From positions 2,604,001-2,668,000 of the forward strand of contig NZ_CP036524.1 of NCBI RefSeq assembly GCF_008281175.1: DNA of 64,000 nt, written 5' to 3'. Position 1 is the stretch's first letter. The number at the start of each line of letters is the position of its first letter. The notes under the pieces are model-generated. The model searched no databases. It worked only from the letters and a program-made list of their open reading frames with translations, and had not been told where the DNA came from. Below, in pieces: positions 25,449 through 35,167 of the stretch. This stretch comes from [Clostridium] hylemonae DSM 15053 (lineage in GTDB: Bacteria; Bacillota; Clostridia; Lachnospirales; Lachnospiraceae). A program made the translations under genes and the position numbers.

Positions 25449-26816
25449 ATGGCTCAACCAAAATTCAAACGAAACCTTAGTTTTATATCCATGATAGCCC
25501 TGGCATCCGGCGCCGTGATCGGCGGATGGCTCGCCGAGGCCCCCTATTGGTTTTCCGTCACCGGTGCAGGCGCCGCATTTATTTTCCCTATCCTGGCCGT
25601 ACTGCTCGTGCCGGTGGGCCTTGCTTTTGCAGAGCTGACGGCAATGCTTCCCTTCGCCTCCTCCGTTGACATCTGGACGACCAGCGCCTTTGGGCATAAG
25701 GCCGGATGGGCTTCCCAATGGATGATGTTTCTCATACAAGTAGTGGAACCTCCGATGATGGCGTTTATTTTCATCACAGCGTTCCAGTATTTTATTCCGA
25801 TACCCAAAGGGGCTCAAATGTGGATCGCCATTGGCATCGTCCTGCTGTGGTACATCCTGTCCAACTTTAATATCGCCTTGACCGGGAAGCTTGCCAATAT
25901 CTGCTTCTTTTCAATGATCATCATGTCCCTCATCGTGAGCATGACCTTACTGTTCAGCGGGCATTGGTCCGCAGATAACCTTGTGGGACACGGCGGGTTC
26001 TTCCCCAACGGTTTTAAGGGCATATTTATTGCCATGGCCGTATTTTCACTGAAGTTCATCGGATTTGAGATGACTCCTACCATGATAGAGGAGACGAATT
26101 TTCCGGTGTCAAAGATGTGGAAGATCATACTCTCCGCGCTGTTTGTTCCGGCGATCCTGTATTTTATAGTTGTAATGGCCATCGGCGGTATGGGCTCCTG
26201 GTCAGAGATCGCACAGATGGGGATGCCAGAGCCTGAATTCATCCGTAAATTCTCCCTGCCCGGAATCGTGGCCATCCTGGCTCTCGTGGCCGGCATCCTC
26301 CATGCATTCACCACACTGATGGGATTCTGGACTTCTTCGGCAAGAGTTCTTTACGGCGCAGCGCAGCTCAACCAGCTGCCACAGATATTCACCCGCCTGA
26401 ATAAAAAAGGCCAGCCATACATCGCCAACCTTGTGGTGCTCATATTCACTGTATTCTTCTGCATCTTCAGCGGAGATGACTGGGTACAGTACATATATGC
26501 GGTATCCTGTATCGCCGCCGGCCTTGTATACTTTGTATGCTGTCTTGACGCCCTCATACTGCGCAGGAAACACCCCGAATGGGAGCGGCCTTATAAAGTA
26601 CCGTGCGCCACAGTCGTATTCATCCTCGGCATGATCGTATCGGTCTGGGTCATCATCGGTTCCTGCCTGGAGCTTTCCGCAGGCGGCTATATCTCCCTCG
26701 TGATCTATTGTCTTATCGGGATCGCAATGTATTTCATTATGTCCGGATACCGCAAGAAAAATCCGGAGGCGCATCAGCTGATCACACTGACGCCGGATGA
26801 TATTGAACACGAATAA
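25449..26816 (+). CDS. APC superfamily amino acid/amine permease
   Basis: 455-residue membrane transporter with about 12 hydrophobic segments. The first helix FISMIALASGAVIGGWLAEAPYWF carries the unwound G-rich APC motif, and helix 6 region FKGIFIAMAVFSLKFIGFEMTPTMIEE is typical. It probably imports the substrate of the hydrolase in front of it. AAGGAGG start site. The gene ends before a very strong terminator. Confidence 0.88.
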   Translation: MAQPKFKRNLSFISMIALASGAVIGGWLAEAPYWFSVTGAGAAFIFPILAVLLVPVGLAFAELTAMLPFASSVDIWTTSAFGHKAGWASQWMMFLIQVVEPPMMAFIFITAFQYFIPIPKGAQMWIAIGIVLLWYILSNFNIALTGKLANICFFSMIIMSLIVSMTLLFSGHWSADNLVGHGGFFPNGFKGIFIAMAVFSLKFIGFEMTPTMIEETNFPVSKMWKIILSALFVPAILYFIVVMAIGGMGSWSEIAQMGMPEPEFIRKFSLPGIVAILALVAGILHAFTTLMGFWTSSARVLYGAAQLNQLPQIFTRLNKKGQPYIANLVVLIFTVFFCIFSGDDWVQYIYAVSCIAAGLVYFVCCLDALILRRKHPEWERPYKVPCATVVFILGMIVSVWVIIGSCLELSAGGYISLVIYCLIGIAMYFIMSGYRKKNPEAHQLITLTPDDIEHE

Positions 26817-26834
26817 GGACCAGCGTAAAGCTTA

Positions 26835-26881
26835 AGAGCCGCCGCAGCGATCGTAAATCGCTGCGGCGGCTCTCTCTTTTT
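26835..26881 (+). terminator. Rho-independent terminator
   Basis: A perfect 17-bp GC-rich inverted repeat (26835-26851 with 26857-26873, loop CGTAA) followed by CTCTTTTT. Confidence 0.92.
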
Positions 26882-26896
26882 CTGATCCGGCCGGAA

Positions 26897-29149
26897 CTAT
26901 ATTCCCCATATCCCGCGGCTGTACTCCTCAATGGTCCTGTCCGAAGAGAAGAATCCTGCCCTGGCGATATTGGCGAGCATTTTCCCGGTCCAGCTTTTCC
27001 TGTCTTTATAATCTTCCAGCATCTGTTCCTTTACCGCGATATACTCCTTCAAATCCAGAAGCGTCATAAACCAGTCCTTGCTGACCAGTTCCTTATAGAG
27101 CCTGCAGAGATTTTCCGGGTCCCCAAGCTTTATCATCTCTTTGCTTATGATAAAGTCCACAAGCCCTTCCGTTACCGGGTCTGATTCATAATATTCCCGG
27201 GCGTCATACCCGTTTGTCTCGTACAGACGTATCACGTCCTCACTGCTCTTCCCAAAGATATAAATATTATCGCTGCCCACCAGATCGTGGATCTCAACAT
27301 TGGCCCCGTCCATTGTGCCGAGCGTGACCGCGCCGTTCAGCATGAACTTCATATTTCCGGTGCCGCTCGCCTCCTTGGAAGCCAGTGATATCTGCTCAGA
27401 TATGTCACAGGCCGGTATGAGCATCTCTGCTTTCGTCACATTATAATTCTCTATCATGACGACCTTTAAGTACGGCGCCACATCCGGGTCGCTGCCGACC
27501 AGTTCCTGAAGACAGAGAATCAGATGGATGATATCCTTTGCCAGAGTATAGGCCGGAGCCGCCTTTGCTCCGAAAATGACGGTGACCGGTATATCCGGTA
27601 TCCGCCCCGCCTTGATCTCCTTGTATTTATAGATCACAAACAGTGCGTTCATCTGCTGCCGTTTATACTCGTGAAGGCGCTTGATCTGTATATCAAATAC
27701 GGACGCTTCGGAAATGTCGATCCCCTGTGTCATCTTCACATATTCTTTCAGCCGCTTTTTATTCACCTGCTTGATCTCCCAAAGACGTTCCAGCACTTTA
27801 TCATCCCCGGCAAAGGCGAGCAGTTTTTCAAGTTCTGACGCATTCTTTTTCCAGCCGTCTCCTATGAGCTCTGTAATATAGCTGCTCAGATCTGGATTGC
27901 AGTGCATCAGCCACCGGCGGAAAGTGATACCATTTGTCTTGTTATTGAATTTCTCCGGATAAATCTCATAAAATGGCCTGAGTTCCGATCGTTTCAGAAT
28001 CTCTGTATGAAGGGCCGCCACGCCGTTGACGCTGAAGCCATAATGAATATCCATATGTGCCATATGTACCCGGCCGCTCCGGTCAATGACCGCCACCTTC
28101 TCATCTTTGTAAGTCTCTTTCACCCGTTCGTCCAGCTTTCGGATGATCGGAACAAGATGAGGAACCACCTTTTCCAGGTAAGAGAGGGGCCACTTTTCCA
28201 GCGCCTCTGCCAGTATCGTATGGTTTGTGTACGCGCACGTCTTCGTGACGATCTCCACTGCCTCATCAAAGGATATTCCCCGCTCTGTCATAAGTCTTAT
28301 AAGTTCCGGGATGACCATGGACGGATGCGTGTCATTGATCTGGATCACCACATGGTCGTAAAGCCTGTGAAGGTCATATCCTTGTTCATCCATTTCCTTT
28401 AAAATGAGCTGGGCGCCGCTGCTCACCATGAAATACTGCTGATAGATCCTTAACAGCTGCCCCGCCTCATCACTGTCATCCGGATACAAAAACAGCGTCA
28501 GGTTTTTACGGACATCTTCTTTGTCAAATGCGATCCCATCCCCGACCATACTTTCATCAAGCGACTCCACATCAAAGAGATGAAGCTTGTTGATCCCGCT
28601 TTCATATCCGGGCACATCTATATCATACATGACCGAAGTCAGCGTATAATCCCTGAAGGACACCGGGAAATGTACCCCGGTGTCTATGAGCCAGCTATCC
28701 TTTTCTATCCACGGATTTTTCATTTCTTTCTGCTTATGATCTTCAAAGAGCTGCCGGAACAGTCCATAGTGGTAATTCAGGCCTATCCCTGCCCCGTCGA
28801 GTCCCAGCGTTGCAATGGAGTCCATAAAACATGCCGCAAGTCTGCCAAGCCCTCCGTTTCCAAGGGACGGCTCCGGCTCCAGCTCCTCAATACCCGCAAG
28901 GCTCTTGCCATTTTCTTTGAGAAGCTTTTGAATCTCATCATAAATCCCAAGATTGATCAGATTATTGGATAATAATTTGCCGACAAGAAATTCTGCCGAT
29001 ATATAATAAACCTTTTTATTCCCACTGTTTTCTTTCTTTTGTGAACTGATCTCTTTTGTCAGCCCTAACAGGGCATAATAAACTTCCGCGTCCTCCGCCT
29101 GTGCAAGTGTCGTGCCTAACCGTTCTTCCAATTTCTGTTTAAGATCCAT
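26897..29149 (-). CDS. glgP: Glycogen/maltodextrin phosphorylase
   Basis: 750-residue alpha-glucan phosphorylase (GT35). The pyridoxal-phosphate lysine lies in [28 protein letters not shown], with the glucan-phosphorylase segment [19 protein letters not shown] upstream and the N-terminal [19 protein letters not shown]. Length is normal for short bacterial enzymes. It releases glucose-1-phosphate from linear maltodextrins in the cytosol. Last gene of the maltodextrin operon, 4 bases behind the glucanotransferase. Confidence 0.97.
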   Translation of the reverse strand: MDLKQKLEERLGTTLAQAEDAEVYYALLGLTKEISSQKKENSGNKKVYYISAEFLVGKLLSNNLINLGIYDEIQKLLKENGKSLAGIEELEPEPSLGNGGLGRLAACFMDSIATLGLDGAGIGLNYHYGLFRQLFEDHKQKEMKNPWIEKDSWLIDTGVHFPVSFRDYTLTSVMYDIDVPGYESGINKLHLFDVESLDESMVGDGIAFDKEDVRKNLTLFLYPDDSDEAGQLLRIYQQYFMVSSGAQLILKEMDEQGYDLHRLYDHVVIQINDTHPSMVIPELIRLMTERGISFDEAVEIVTKTCAYTNHTILAEALEKWPLSYLEKVVPHLVPIIRKLDERVKETYKDEKVAVIDRSGRVHMAHMDIHYGFSVNGVAALHTEILKRSELRPFYEIYPEKFNNKTNGITFRRWLMHCNPDLSSYITELIGDGWKKNASELEKLLAFAGDDKVLERLWEIKQVNKKRLKEYVKMTQGIDISEASVFDIQIKRLHEYKRQQMNALFVIYKYKEIKAGRIPDIPVTVIFGAKAAPAYTLAKDIIHLILCLQELVGSDPDVAPYLKVVMIENYNVTKAEMLIPACDISEQISLASKEASGTGNMKFMLNGAVTLGTMDGANVEIHDLVGSDNIYIFGKSSEDVIRLYETNGYDAREYYESDPVTEGLVDFIISKEMIKLGDPENLCRLYKELVSKDWFMTLLDLKEYIAVKEQMLEDYKDRKSWTGKMLANIARAGFFSSDRTIEEYSRGIWGI

Positions 29150-29153
29150 ATCT

Positions 29154-30680
29154 CTAACTGTCTCCTTTTATACTGCCTTTTTCTATTTTTACAGACCGTC
29201 CGTACACTTCCGTAAGCTTCCGCATCTTTCCGGCAAGTCCGGGCGTAAACGCGCCTTCCTTCATTCTCCATACCCAGTTGCCGCCAAGCGTTGAGGGAGT
29301 GTTGATCCTCCCCTCCCTGCCAAGACCAAGAATATCCTGCATGGGAATGATACACGTATCCGCCACGCTTCGCATGGCGAGACAGATATAATCCCAGTGT
29401 ATCTCCCTTTCATCCGTCCCCCGGTCATTCAGGTATGTCAGCGCCATCTCCTTATCTTCCGGGGCGAGCGCTTCATACCACCCTCTCAGCGTATCATTGT
29501 CATGGGTTCCAGTATACACCACACAATTTCTCTCATAATTGTGGGGCAGATAATCGCTTTCCTCCCGTGAGTCAAAAGCAAACTGCAGCACCTTCATGCC
29601 CGGATAGCCGCTGGCGCGCAGCAGCTCTCTTACACTGTCGGTCAGAAAGCCCAGGTCCTCCGCAATGATCGGAAGGTCTCCCAGTTCCTTTTTGACCGCA
29701 TGAAATAATTCCATGCCGGGCCCTTTTCTCCAGCATCCATTGACTGCATCTTCATCCTTGTAAGGAATAGAGTAATACTCATCAAATCCCCTGAAATGAT
29801 CGATCCGCGTCACATCATACAGGCGGAAGCAGTGGCGGATCCTTCTGACCCACCAGCTGTAACCGGTTTTCCGGTGGTATTCCCAGTCATATAAAGGGTT
29901 GCCCCATAGCTGCCCTGTGGCGGAGAATCCGTCCGGGGGACATCCCGCCACCGCTTTCGGAAGCCTGTTCTCATCTAACTGAAATAAAGACGGCTGCGCC
30001 CACGTATCCGCACTGTCAAATGCCACATAGACAGGAATATCTCCGATGATCTGTATTCCCTTATCATTTGCATATGCTTTGAGCGAATTCCACTGTTTGT
30101 AAAATTCATACTGCAGGAACTCAAAAAATCCCACATCTTCTTTCAATGCTTCCCTGTATTGTGCCAGCGCTTCGGGAACACGGAATCGAATGTCCTTATC
30201 CCAGTGGTCCCAGCTCCTGCCGCCAAACCTGTTTTTTACCGCCATAAAAAGCGCATAGTCTGAAAGCCACTCTTCTTCTGTCTTAAGAAACGCCCGGTAC
30301 TCTTCTGTCTCCGTCAGTCCCTGCCCGGCCGCCCGGCTGCAGGCCTTCTTAAGTACCTGAAATCTTGTCTCATACAGCCTGCCGTAGTCTATCGTCTCTT
30401 CACTGCCGCCGAAATCTGCGCCGTCACAGTCCGCCTTATCCAGAAGCCCTTCCTCCACAAGGGTATTCAGGTCTATATAATATGGATTGCCAGCAAATGT
30501 TGAAAAGGACTGATACGGGGAATCGCCGTAGCTGGTCGGGCCAAGGGGCAGGATCTGCCACAGCGACTGCCCTGCTTCCTTTAACTGATCCACGAATTCA
30601 TAAGCCTCTTTTGAAAAACACCCGATTCCATAAGGGGAGGGCAATGCCGATACGGGCATCAATATTCCATTCTGTCTCAT
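29154..30680 (-). CDS. malQ: 4-alpha-glucanotransferase
   Basis: 508-residue GH77 amylomaltase. Characteristic sequences are [31 protein letters not shown] near the start, [15 protein letters not shown] with the catalytic nucleophile Asp, and [17 protein letters not shown] with the acid/base Glu and [12 protein letters not shown]. It transfers glucan segments to lengthen short maltooligosaccharides for the phosphorylase encoded next. Part of the MalFG importer operon. Confidence 0.97.
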   Translation of the reverse strand: MRQNGILMPVSALPSPYGIGCFSKEAYEFVDQLKEAGQSLWQILPLGPTSYGDSPYQSFSTFAGNPYYIDLNTLVEEGLLDKADCDGADFGGSEETIDYGRLYETRFQVLKKACSRAAGQGLTETEEYRAFLKTEEEWLSDYALFMAVKNRFGGRSWDHWDKDIRFRVPEALAQYREALKEDVGFFEFLQYEFYKQWNSLKAYANDKGIQIIGDIPVYVAFDSADTWAQPSLFQLDENRLPKAVAGCPPDGFSATGQLWGNPLYDWEYHRKTGYSWWVRRIRHCFRLYDVTRIDHFRGFDEYYSIPYKDEDAVNGCWRKGPGMELFHAVKKELGDLPIIAEDLGFLTDSVRELLRASGYPGMKVLQFAFDSREESDYLPHNYERNCVVYTGTHDNDTLRGWYEALAPEDKEMALTYLNDRGTDEREIHWDYICLAMRSVADTCIIPMQDILGLGREGRINTPSTLGGNWVWRMKEGAFTPGLAGKMRKLTEVYGRSVKIEKGSIKGDS

Positions 30681-30706
30681 TTTTCTGCTTTCCTCCTGAT
30701 CGCTAT

Positions 30707-31546
30707 TTAGCCTTTTACAGCTCCAGCAGCCACACCTTTGATAATGTGCTTCTGGCAGGACAGATAGAAGATGATGACCGGAATGACCGCCAGAATAAGC
30801 GCTGCCATGACCGCTCCCATGTCTACCCGTCCGTAGCTTCCTTTCATATACTGTATCGCGATAGATATCGTCTTATATTTGTTCAGGTCCAGCACGAGAT
30901 ATGGAAGAAGGAAGTCGTTCCAGATCCACATCGTCTCCAGTATCCCTACTGAGATATACGTCGGCTTCATGATCGGAAGCACCACACTGAAAAAGGTACG
31001 AAGCGGCGTACAGCCGTCGATCATGGCCGCCTCTTCGATCTCAAGAGGAATGGACTTTACGAACCCGCAGAACATGAAGACTGCAAGTCCTGCCCCGAAG
31101 CCAAGATAAATAATGATGATCCCCCACGGTGTGCGGAGTCCGGTGCGGTCCGCCACCAAAGAGAGGGTGAACATGACCATCTGAAAAGGCACGACCATGG
31201 AAAATACGCACAGCAGATAGATGAGTTTCGTAAACCTCGATGTGATCCTCGTGATATACCAGGCACACATGGACGTACAGATCAAAATGACAAAAACAGA
31301 ACCTACGGTAATAAAGACAGTCCAGCCCACCGCACTGAGAAGCTCATATTTATCTATCGCCGTAATATAGTTTTCAATGCCTGCCAGTGTCTTTGAATCC
31401 GGAAGCTTAAAGGGCTGCTTGTTGATATAAACCTTTTCTTTAAATGAATTCATGAGCACAATGAGTATCGGCAGAATATAGACAACGCCAATGATCGTAA
31501 ACACTCCCGTTCCCGCTAAACTTAAAGGACTTTTTCTGGTTTTCAT
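30707..31546 (-). CDS. Maltodextrin-type ABC permease, MalG family
   Basis: 279-residue CUT1 permease with six membrane segments and the EAA loop EIEEAAMIDGCTPLRTFFSVVLPIMKP. The start ATG shares one base with the MalF-type stop (TAATG), indicating coupled translation. With the upstream partner and binding protein it imports, judging from malQ and glgP, maltodextrins. No ATPase is encoded. Confidence 0.93.
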   Translation of the reverse strand: MKTRKSPLSLAGTGVFTIIGVVYILPILIVLMNSFKEKVYINKQPFKLPDSKTLAGIENYITAIDKYELLSAVGWTVFITVGSVFVILICTSMCAWYITRITSRFTKLIYLLCVFSMVVPFQMVMFTLSLVADRTGLRTPWGIIIIYLGFGAGLAVFMFCGFVKSIPLEIEEAAMIDGCTPLRTFFSVVLPIMKPTYISVGILETMWIWNDFLLPYLVLDLNKYKTISIAIQYMKGSYGRVDMGAVMAALILAVIPVIIFYLSCQKHIIKGVAAGAVKG

Positions 31547-32388
31547 TACTGCTGCACCTCCTTAGAACGTGTTGCGCGTAACTGTATCATTCCGATCGCT
31601 ACGACTAACAGGAAGAACAGTACGGCCTTCGCCTGACCAACGCCTTCCCATCCGGTTCTTCCATAGAATGTATTGAAGATATTGAGCGCCATCATCTCTG
31701 ACATCTTGGCAGGTTCGCCTGCTGTCAGTGAAAGGTTCTGGTCAAAGAGTTTAAATCCATTTGTGATAGATAAGAACATACAGATCGTAATGGACGGCAT
31801 CATCATGGGGATCGTAACTTTCCAAAGCCTCTGCCAGCCGGTCGCGCCGTCGATCTGCGCCGCCTCCATCACATCTCCTGGTATGGACTGCAGGCCCGCG
31901 ATATATATGATCATCATATAACCGATCTGCTGCCAGCTTACAAGAATAATAAGTCCCCAGAAGCCATACCATTCATTCAGGGCCAGCGCTGTGCCGTATT
32001 TTGACAGGATCCCGTTGAAGATCAACTGCCAGATGTACCCAAGCACGATACCTCCGATGAGGTTCGGCATAAAGAAAACTGTACGGAATATATTGGTACC
32101 GTGCATCTCTTTCGTCAGCGCCATCGCAAGCATGAACGCGATCACATTGATTATGATCAGAGATGCCACTGCAAAAAGGGCGGTGTACCAGAAGGAATGG
32201 CGGAATACGGTATCCTTCAGCGCCTTGATGTAATTGGAGATCCCGGCAAATTTCGCGTCCGTGACCGTCGTAAACTTGCAGAATGAAAGCCAGATCCCCA
32301 TAATGAACGGGATGATGAAGCCAAGAATAAACGCACAGAATGTAGGAAGTACGAATATCGGCATGTAACGTTTTATGGACTTTTCCAT
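31546..32388 (-). CDS. Maltodextrin-type ABC permease, MalF family
   Basis: 280-residue CUT1 permease; EAA loop DVMEAAQIDGATGWQRLWKVTIPMMMP. It lacks the long periplasmic insertion of Gram-negative MalF. Start at 32388 follows GGAAGGAGGGTTTTTT; an upstream in-frame ATG overlaps the ribosome binding site and is unlikely. Separated from the binding-protein gene by a terminator-like hairpin. Confidence 0.93.
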   Translation of the reverse strand: MEKSIKRYMPIFVLPTFCAFILGFIIPFIMGIWLSFCKFTTVTDAKFAGISNYIKALKDTVFRHSFWYTALFAVASLIIINVIAFMLAMALTKEMHGTNIFRTVFFMPNLIGGIVLGYIWQLIFNGILSKYGTALALNEWYGFWGLIILVSWQQIGYMMIIYIAGLQSIPGDVMEAAQIDGATGWQRLWKVTIPMMMPSITICMFLSITNGFKLFDQNLSLTAGEPAKMSEMMALNIFNTFYGRTGWEGVGQAKAVLFFLLVVAIGMIQLRATRSKEVQQ

Positions 32389-32402
32389 AAAAAACCCTCC
32401 TT

Positions 32403-32441
32403 CCAAAAAAGCGGCGTGGGGAATGAATACCCCCGCCGCTT
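32403..32441 (-). terminator. Attenuator/terminator between binding-protein and permease genes
   Basis: On the minus strand a GC-rich stem (AAGCGGCG arms at 32409-32441, with a one-base bulge) is followed immediately by six Ts. It should cause partial termination so that the binding protein exceeds the permeases. Confidence 0.75.
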
Positions 32442-32460
32442 CTTATCTTCTATTAACCTT

Positions 32461-33759
32461 CTACTTTGATGCCGCCGCCTCTTTGGCCCATCCGTCTACA
32501 AATGCGGTCACAACTTTATCCCAATTTGCATCTGTCTGGTCTGCCGCGTAAGCGGTAAGTGCGGAACCTACCCCGTTTTTCCACTCTTCAGAAGGCATGG
32601 TAGAAAAGTTCCAGGATACCGGAGTCTTTCCTTCTTCCAGATACTTATTTGCTTCATTTACAAGCACGTTGTCAGATTCAAGATTTGCCTTGAACGGGAT
32701 AACGAAGCCCATATCTTTGCACATCGCCTCAACGCCTTCATCAGATGTCACACACCACTTCATAAAGTCAAGTGTCGCCTTAATATCATCCTCAGATGCT
32801 TTGGAGTTTACACACCAGTAATTCTCTGTGCCTGTACAAACACCCTGGTCCTCCTCGCCTTTCACACCGATATAGATCGGCAGGATCCCAAGATTGTCTT
32901 CTCCGACATCTGCAATGTTGTTGTATTCCCATGTTCCATTCTGATAGAATACAGCTTCCTCTGTCACAAAGTCTGCCGTGGCATCATCTGCTGTTTTCGT
33001 GGAGATCTCTGTCGGCGCACATGTTTCGTTGTTGATATACAGATCCCAGATCTGACGGTAGTTGTCAAGGTATGTCCCTTTGATGGCGTCTGTACTGTCA
33101 ATGCCCTCATCTTTGTATTCATAATAGATCGGAAGATTTGCCAGGTGGGTCTTGAATCTCCAGTCAGAGGAGCCGTCCATTCCGGCAGATGTAAAGGCTG
33201 AGAATCCAAGGCTGTCCTTATTCTTTGTGATATCCTCCACTACTTTCTTAAAGCTGTCAAAATTCGTAATGTCATCTGCAGAATAGCCGGCTTTTTTCAA
33301 TAATTCCTTGTTGTAGATAATGCCATAATTCTCGATCACATAGGCGATCCCTGACATTTTGTCCCCGTCCATCAGTGCAAAGCTGTCATCGGTAAGCTCT
33401 CCTGCGATGTCAGAGTCTTTCAGGTCATAGCAGTAATCCTTCCAGCTTGCAAGTCCGACCGGGCCGTTTACCTGGAACAGCGTCGGTGCGTCTGTCTTTG
33501 CCATCTCGGATTTTAATGTCTTTTCATACTCTCCGGATGCCGCTGTAAGAACGGTTACAGGAACTCCTGTCTCATCTGTATACTTCTTTGCCAGATCCTG
33601 CCACTGCTCATCCGCTTCTGGTTTGAAGTTCAGATAATATACTTTTCCTTTGGCATCTCCGTCTTTCGCCTTTTTGTCACTGGAGCTGCTGCATCCTGCA
33701 GCCATTCCGACTACCATCGCGCATGCCAGCAACACTGATACAACTTTTCGCATTTTCAT
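32461..33759 (-). CDS. Maltodextrin-type ABC substrate-binding lipoprotein
   Basis: 432-residue MalE-like binding protein. The lipoprotein signal MKMRKVVSVLLACAMVVGMAAGC ends in lipobox MAAGC, followed by a Ser/Lys linker. Body features such as AYVIENYGIIYNKELLKKAGY and FVTEEAVFYQNGTWEYNNI are typical of family 1 binding proteins. Start at 33759 follows GGTGAGG; an earlier GTG is less likely. First gene of the malF-malG-malQ-glgP operon. Confidence 0.92.
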   Translation of the reverse strand: MKMRKVVSVLLACAMVVGMAAGCSSSSDKKAKDGDAKGKVYYLNFKPEADEQWQDLAKKYTDETGVPVTVLTAASGEYEKTLKSEMAKTDAPTLFQVNGPVGLASWKDYCYDLKDSDIAGELTDDSFALMDGDKMSGIAYVIENYGIIYNKELLKKAGYSADDITNFDSFKKVVEDITKNKDSLGFSAFTSAGMDGSSDWRFKTHLANLPIYYEYKDEGIDSTDAIKGTYLDNYRQIWDLYINNETCAPTEISTKTADDATADFVTEEAVFYQNGTWEYNNIADVGEDNLGILPIYIGVKGEEDQGVCTGTENYWCVNSKASEDDIKATLDFMKWCVTSDEGVEAMCKDMGFVIPFKANLESDNVLVNEANKYLEEGKTPVSWNFSTMPSEEWKNGVGSALTAYAADQTDANWDKVVTAFVDGWAKEAAASK

Positions 33760-33780
33760 AATTCTTTCCCTCACCTTTCT

Positions 33781-33794
33781 TAAAAACGCTTTCT
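33781..33794 (-). promoter_or_regulatory. Candidate cre/LacI site upstream of the maltodextrin operon
   Basis: The minus-strand 14-mer AGAAAGCGTTTTTA matches 12 of 14 bases of the classical cre TGAAAGCGTTTTCA. It lies 22-35 bases before the binding-protein start, so CcpA or a maltose LacI-type repressor could control the operon. Confidence 0.45.
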
Positions 33795-33886
33795 TTTATT
33801 ATGCCCTTATCGTACCAGAATATAGGCGAAAAGCTGTAACAATTAAAAAACCTTAAATACCAAAAAATATACTTTTCAACATTTCA

Positions 33887-35167
33887 TCACCGTTCTTCTT
33901 CAAACTGCCTTATACTGTCATCCTCCATCCGTGTAAATTCTTCTTCCGTTATCTGCCCTTTTACCAGTCTCGGAAGGTATTCTCCAAGTGTCTCCTCCTG
34001 CAGCAGTGAATTCCATTTTACCTGGTAATTCGGCACGATCTGGGGGCTGCCGCTGTAGGCGGCAATATAATCCTGCATCATCTGCTCTGTCCCCGCCGTC
34101 TCCCCCTTCAAAAATGTATCTTTTTCCTTTTTATTAAATCCTGTCCGGAATTTCAGAAATTCTATTGCGCCTTCTTTTACGCTGTCACTGTAGCCTGACA
34201 CGACCGCCCACCCGAATGTCTCGGGAGAGGAAATGAGTTTATTCCCTGGAAATGGCGAAAAATGCACGATGGCGGCAAACTCTTCCGGGACCTGGTCCAT
34301 CATCCAGTATCCATTCGGAACCATGGCCGCTTTCCCTGACATAAAATTTTCATACGATACGTCAAAGTCCGTATGCAGGGCATCCTCTGTCGTATAAGAA
34401 AAAAGTCTCTTCAGCGTATGCGCAAGCCTAAGTCCGCTGTCATTCTGATAACTGTCCGGATACAGCTCATCCATAAATGCGGCGCCTTCCTCCGAGTCGG
34501 CAAGCTCCGCCGTGGCGAGCAGCATCGGCGCCCAGGCCGTACCCTCCGTATGCAGGGCAAGGGGCGTGATTCCATGCGCCTTTAGCTGCTCACAGCAGGC
34601 CCAGAACTCTTCCCACGTACGTGGGAATTCCCGGATCCCCGCCTCTTCAAATAACCGCTCGTTCCAGAACACTCCCGAACAGGAGAAAAAAGCTGTGCTG
34701 ACCGGTGAGAGATAAATATCGCCGTCCGGCTCGCTGCACGCTCTGAGCACGGAAGGTTCGATCATATCCTTCCACTCTTTGTCCGCGTCAATATAGGGCG
34801 CCAGATTCTCAAGCCTTCCTTCCTGTACCATCATCTCATAGAAGGAAGGCAGCATCCTGAGGTCTGTGATGACTGCCGGAAGCTTGTCTGTCACATTCAG
34901 CCGTTTCAGATTCTTGCGGTATTCTTCCTCCGTCTCCAGGATCCATTCCACGTCCATTTTGTATGTCCCCTCATAGGCATCGTTAAATGCGTTCACAACA
35001 TCTTCCTCATTCTTCGTGCCTGAGCTTGGGTCTACGGTAAGGATCATGGGGATTCGTATTTCTTTTTTCGTCTCACCGCCCGCCTTCTCCTTATTTTGTG
35101 CGCAGCCGGCCAGGCCAAACAGTAATATGCCAGCTAAGGCTGCCGACAATATTTTCTTATATCTCAT
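33887..35167 (-). CDS. Second family 1 substrate-binding lipoprotein, coupled to two-component system
   Basis: 426-residue lipoprotein; signal MRYKKILSAALAGILLFGLAGC with lipobox FGLAGC. The body is MalE-like (APYIDADKEWKDMIEPSVL, MSGKAAMVPNGYWMMDQVPEEF). Start at 35167 overlaps the histidine kinase end by 11 bases, so it is translated with the YesMN pair. No permease follows directly; the next operon is the maltodextrin importer. It may present sugar to the sensor kinase or be an alternative receptor for the importer (inference). Confidence 0.88.
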   Translation of the reverse strand: MRYKKILSAALAGILLFGLAGCAQNKEKAGGETKKEIRIPMILTVDPSSGTKNEEDVVNAFNDAYEGTYKMDVEWILETEEEYRKNLKRLNVTDKLPAVITDLRMLPSFYEMMVQEGRLENLAPYIDADKEWKDMIEPSVLRACSEPDGDIYLSPVSTAFFSCSGVFWNERLFEEAGIREFPRTWEEFWACCEQLKAHGITPLALHTEGTAWAPMLLATAELADSEEGAAFMDELYPDSYQNDSGLRLAHTLKRLFSYTTEDALHTDFDVSYENFMSGKAAMVPNGYWMMDQVPEEFAAIVHFSPFPGNKLISSPETFGWAVVSGYSDSVKEGAIEFLKFRTGFNKKEKDTFLKGETAGTEQMMQDYIAAYSGSPQIVPNYQVKWNSLLQEETLGEYLPRLVKGQITEEEFTRMEDDSIRQFEEER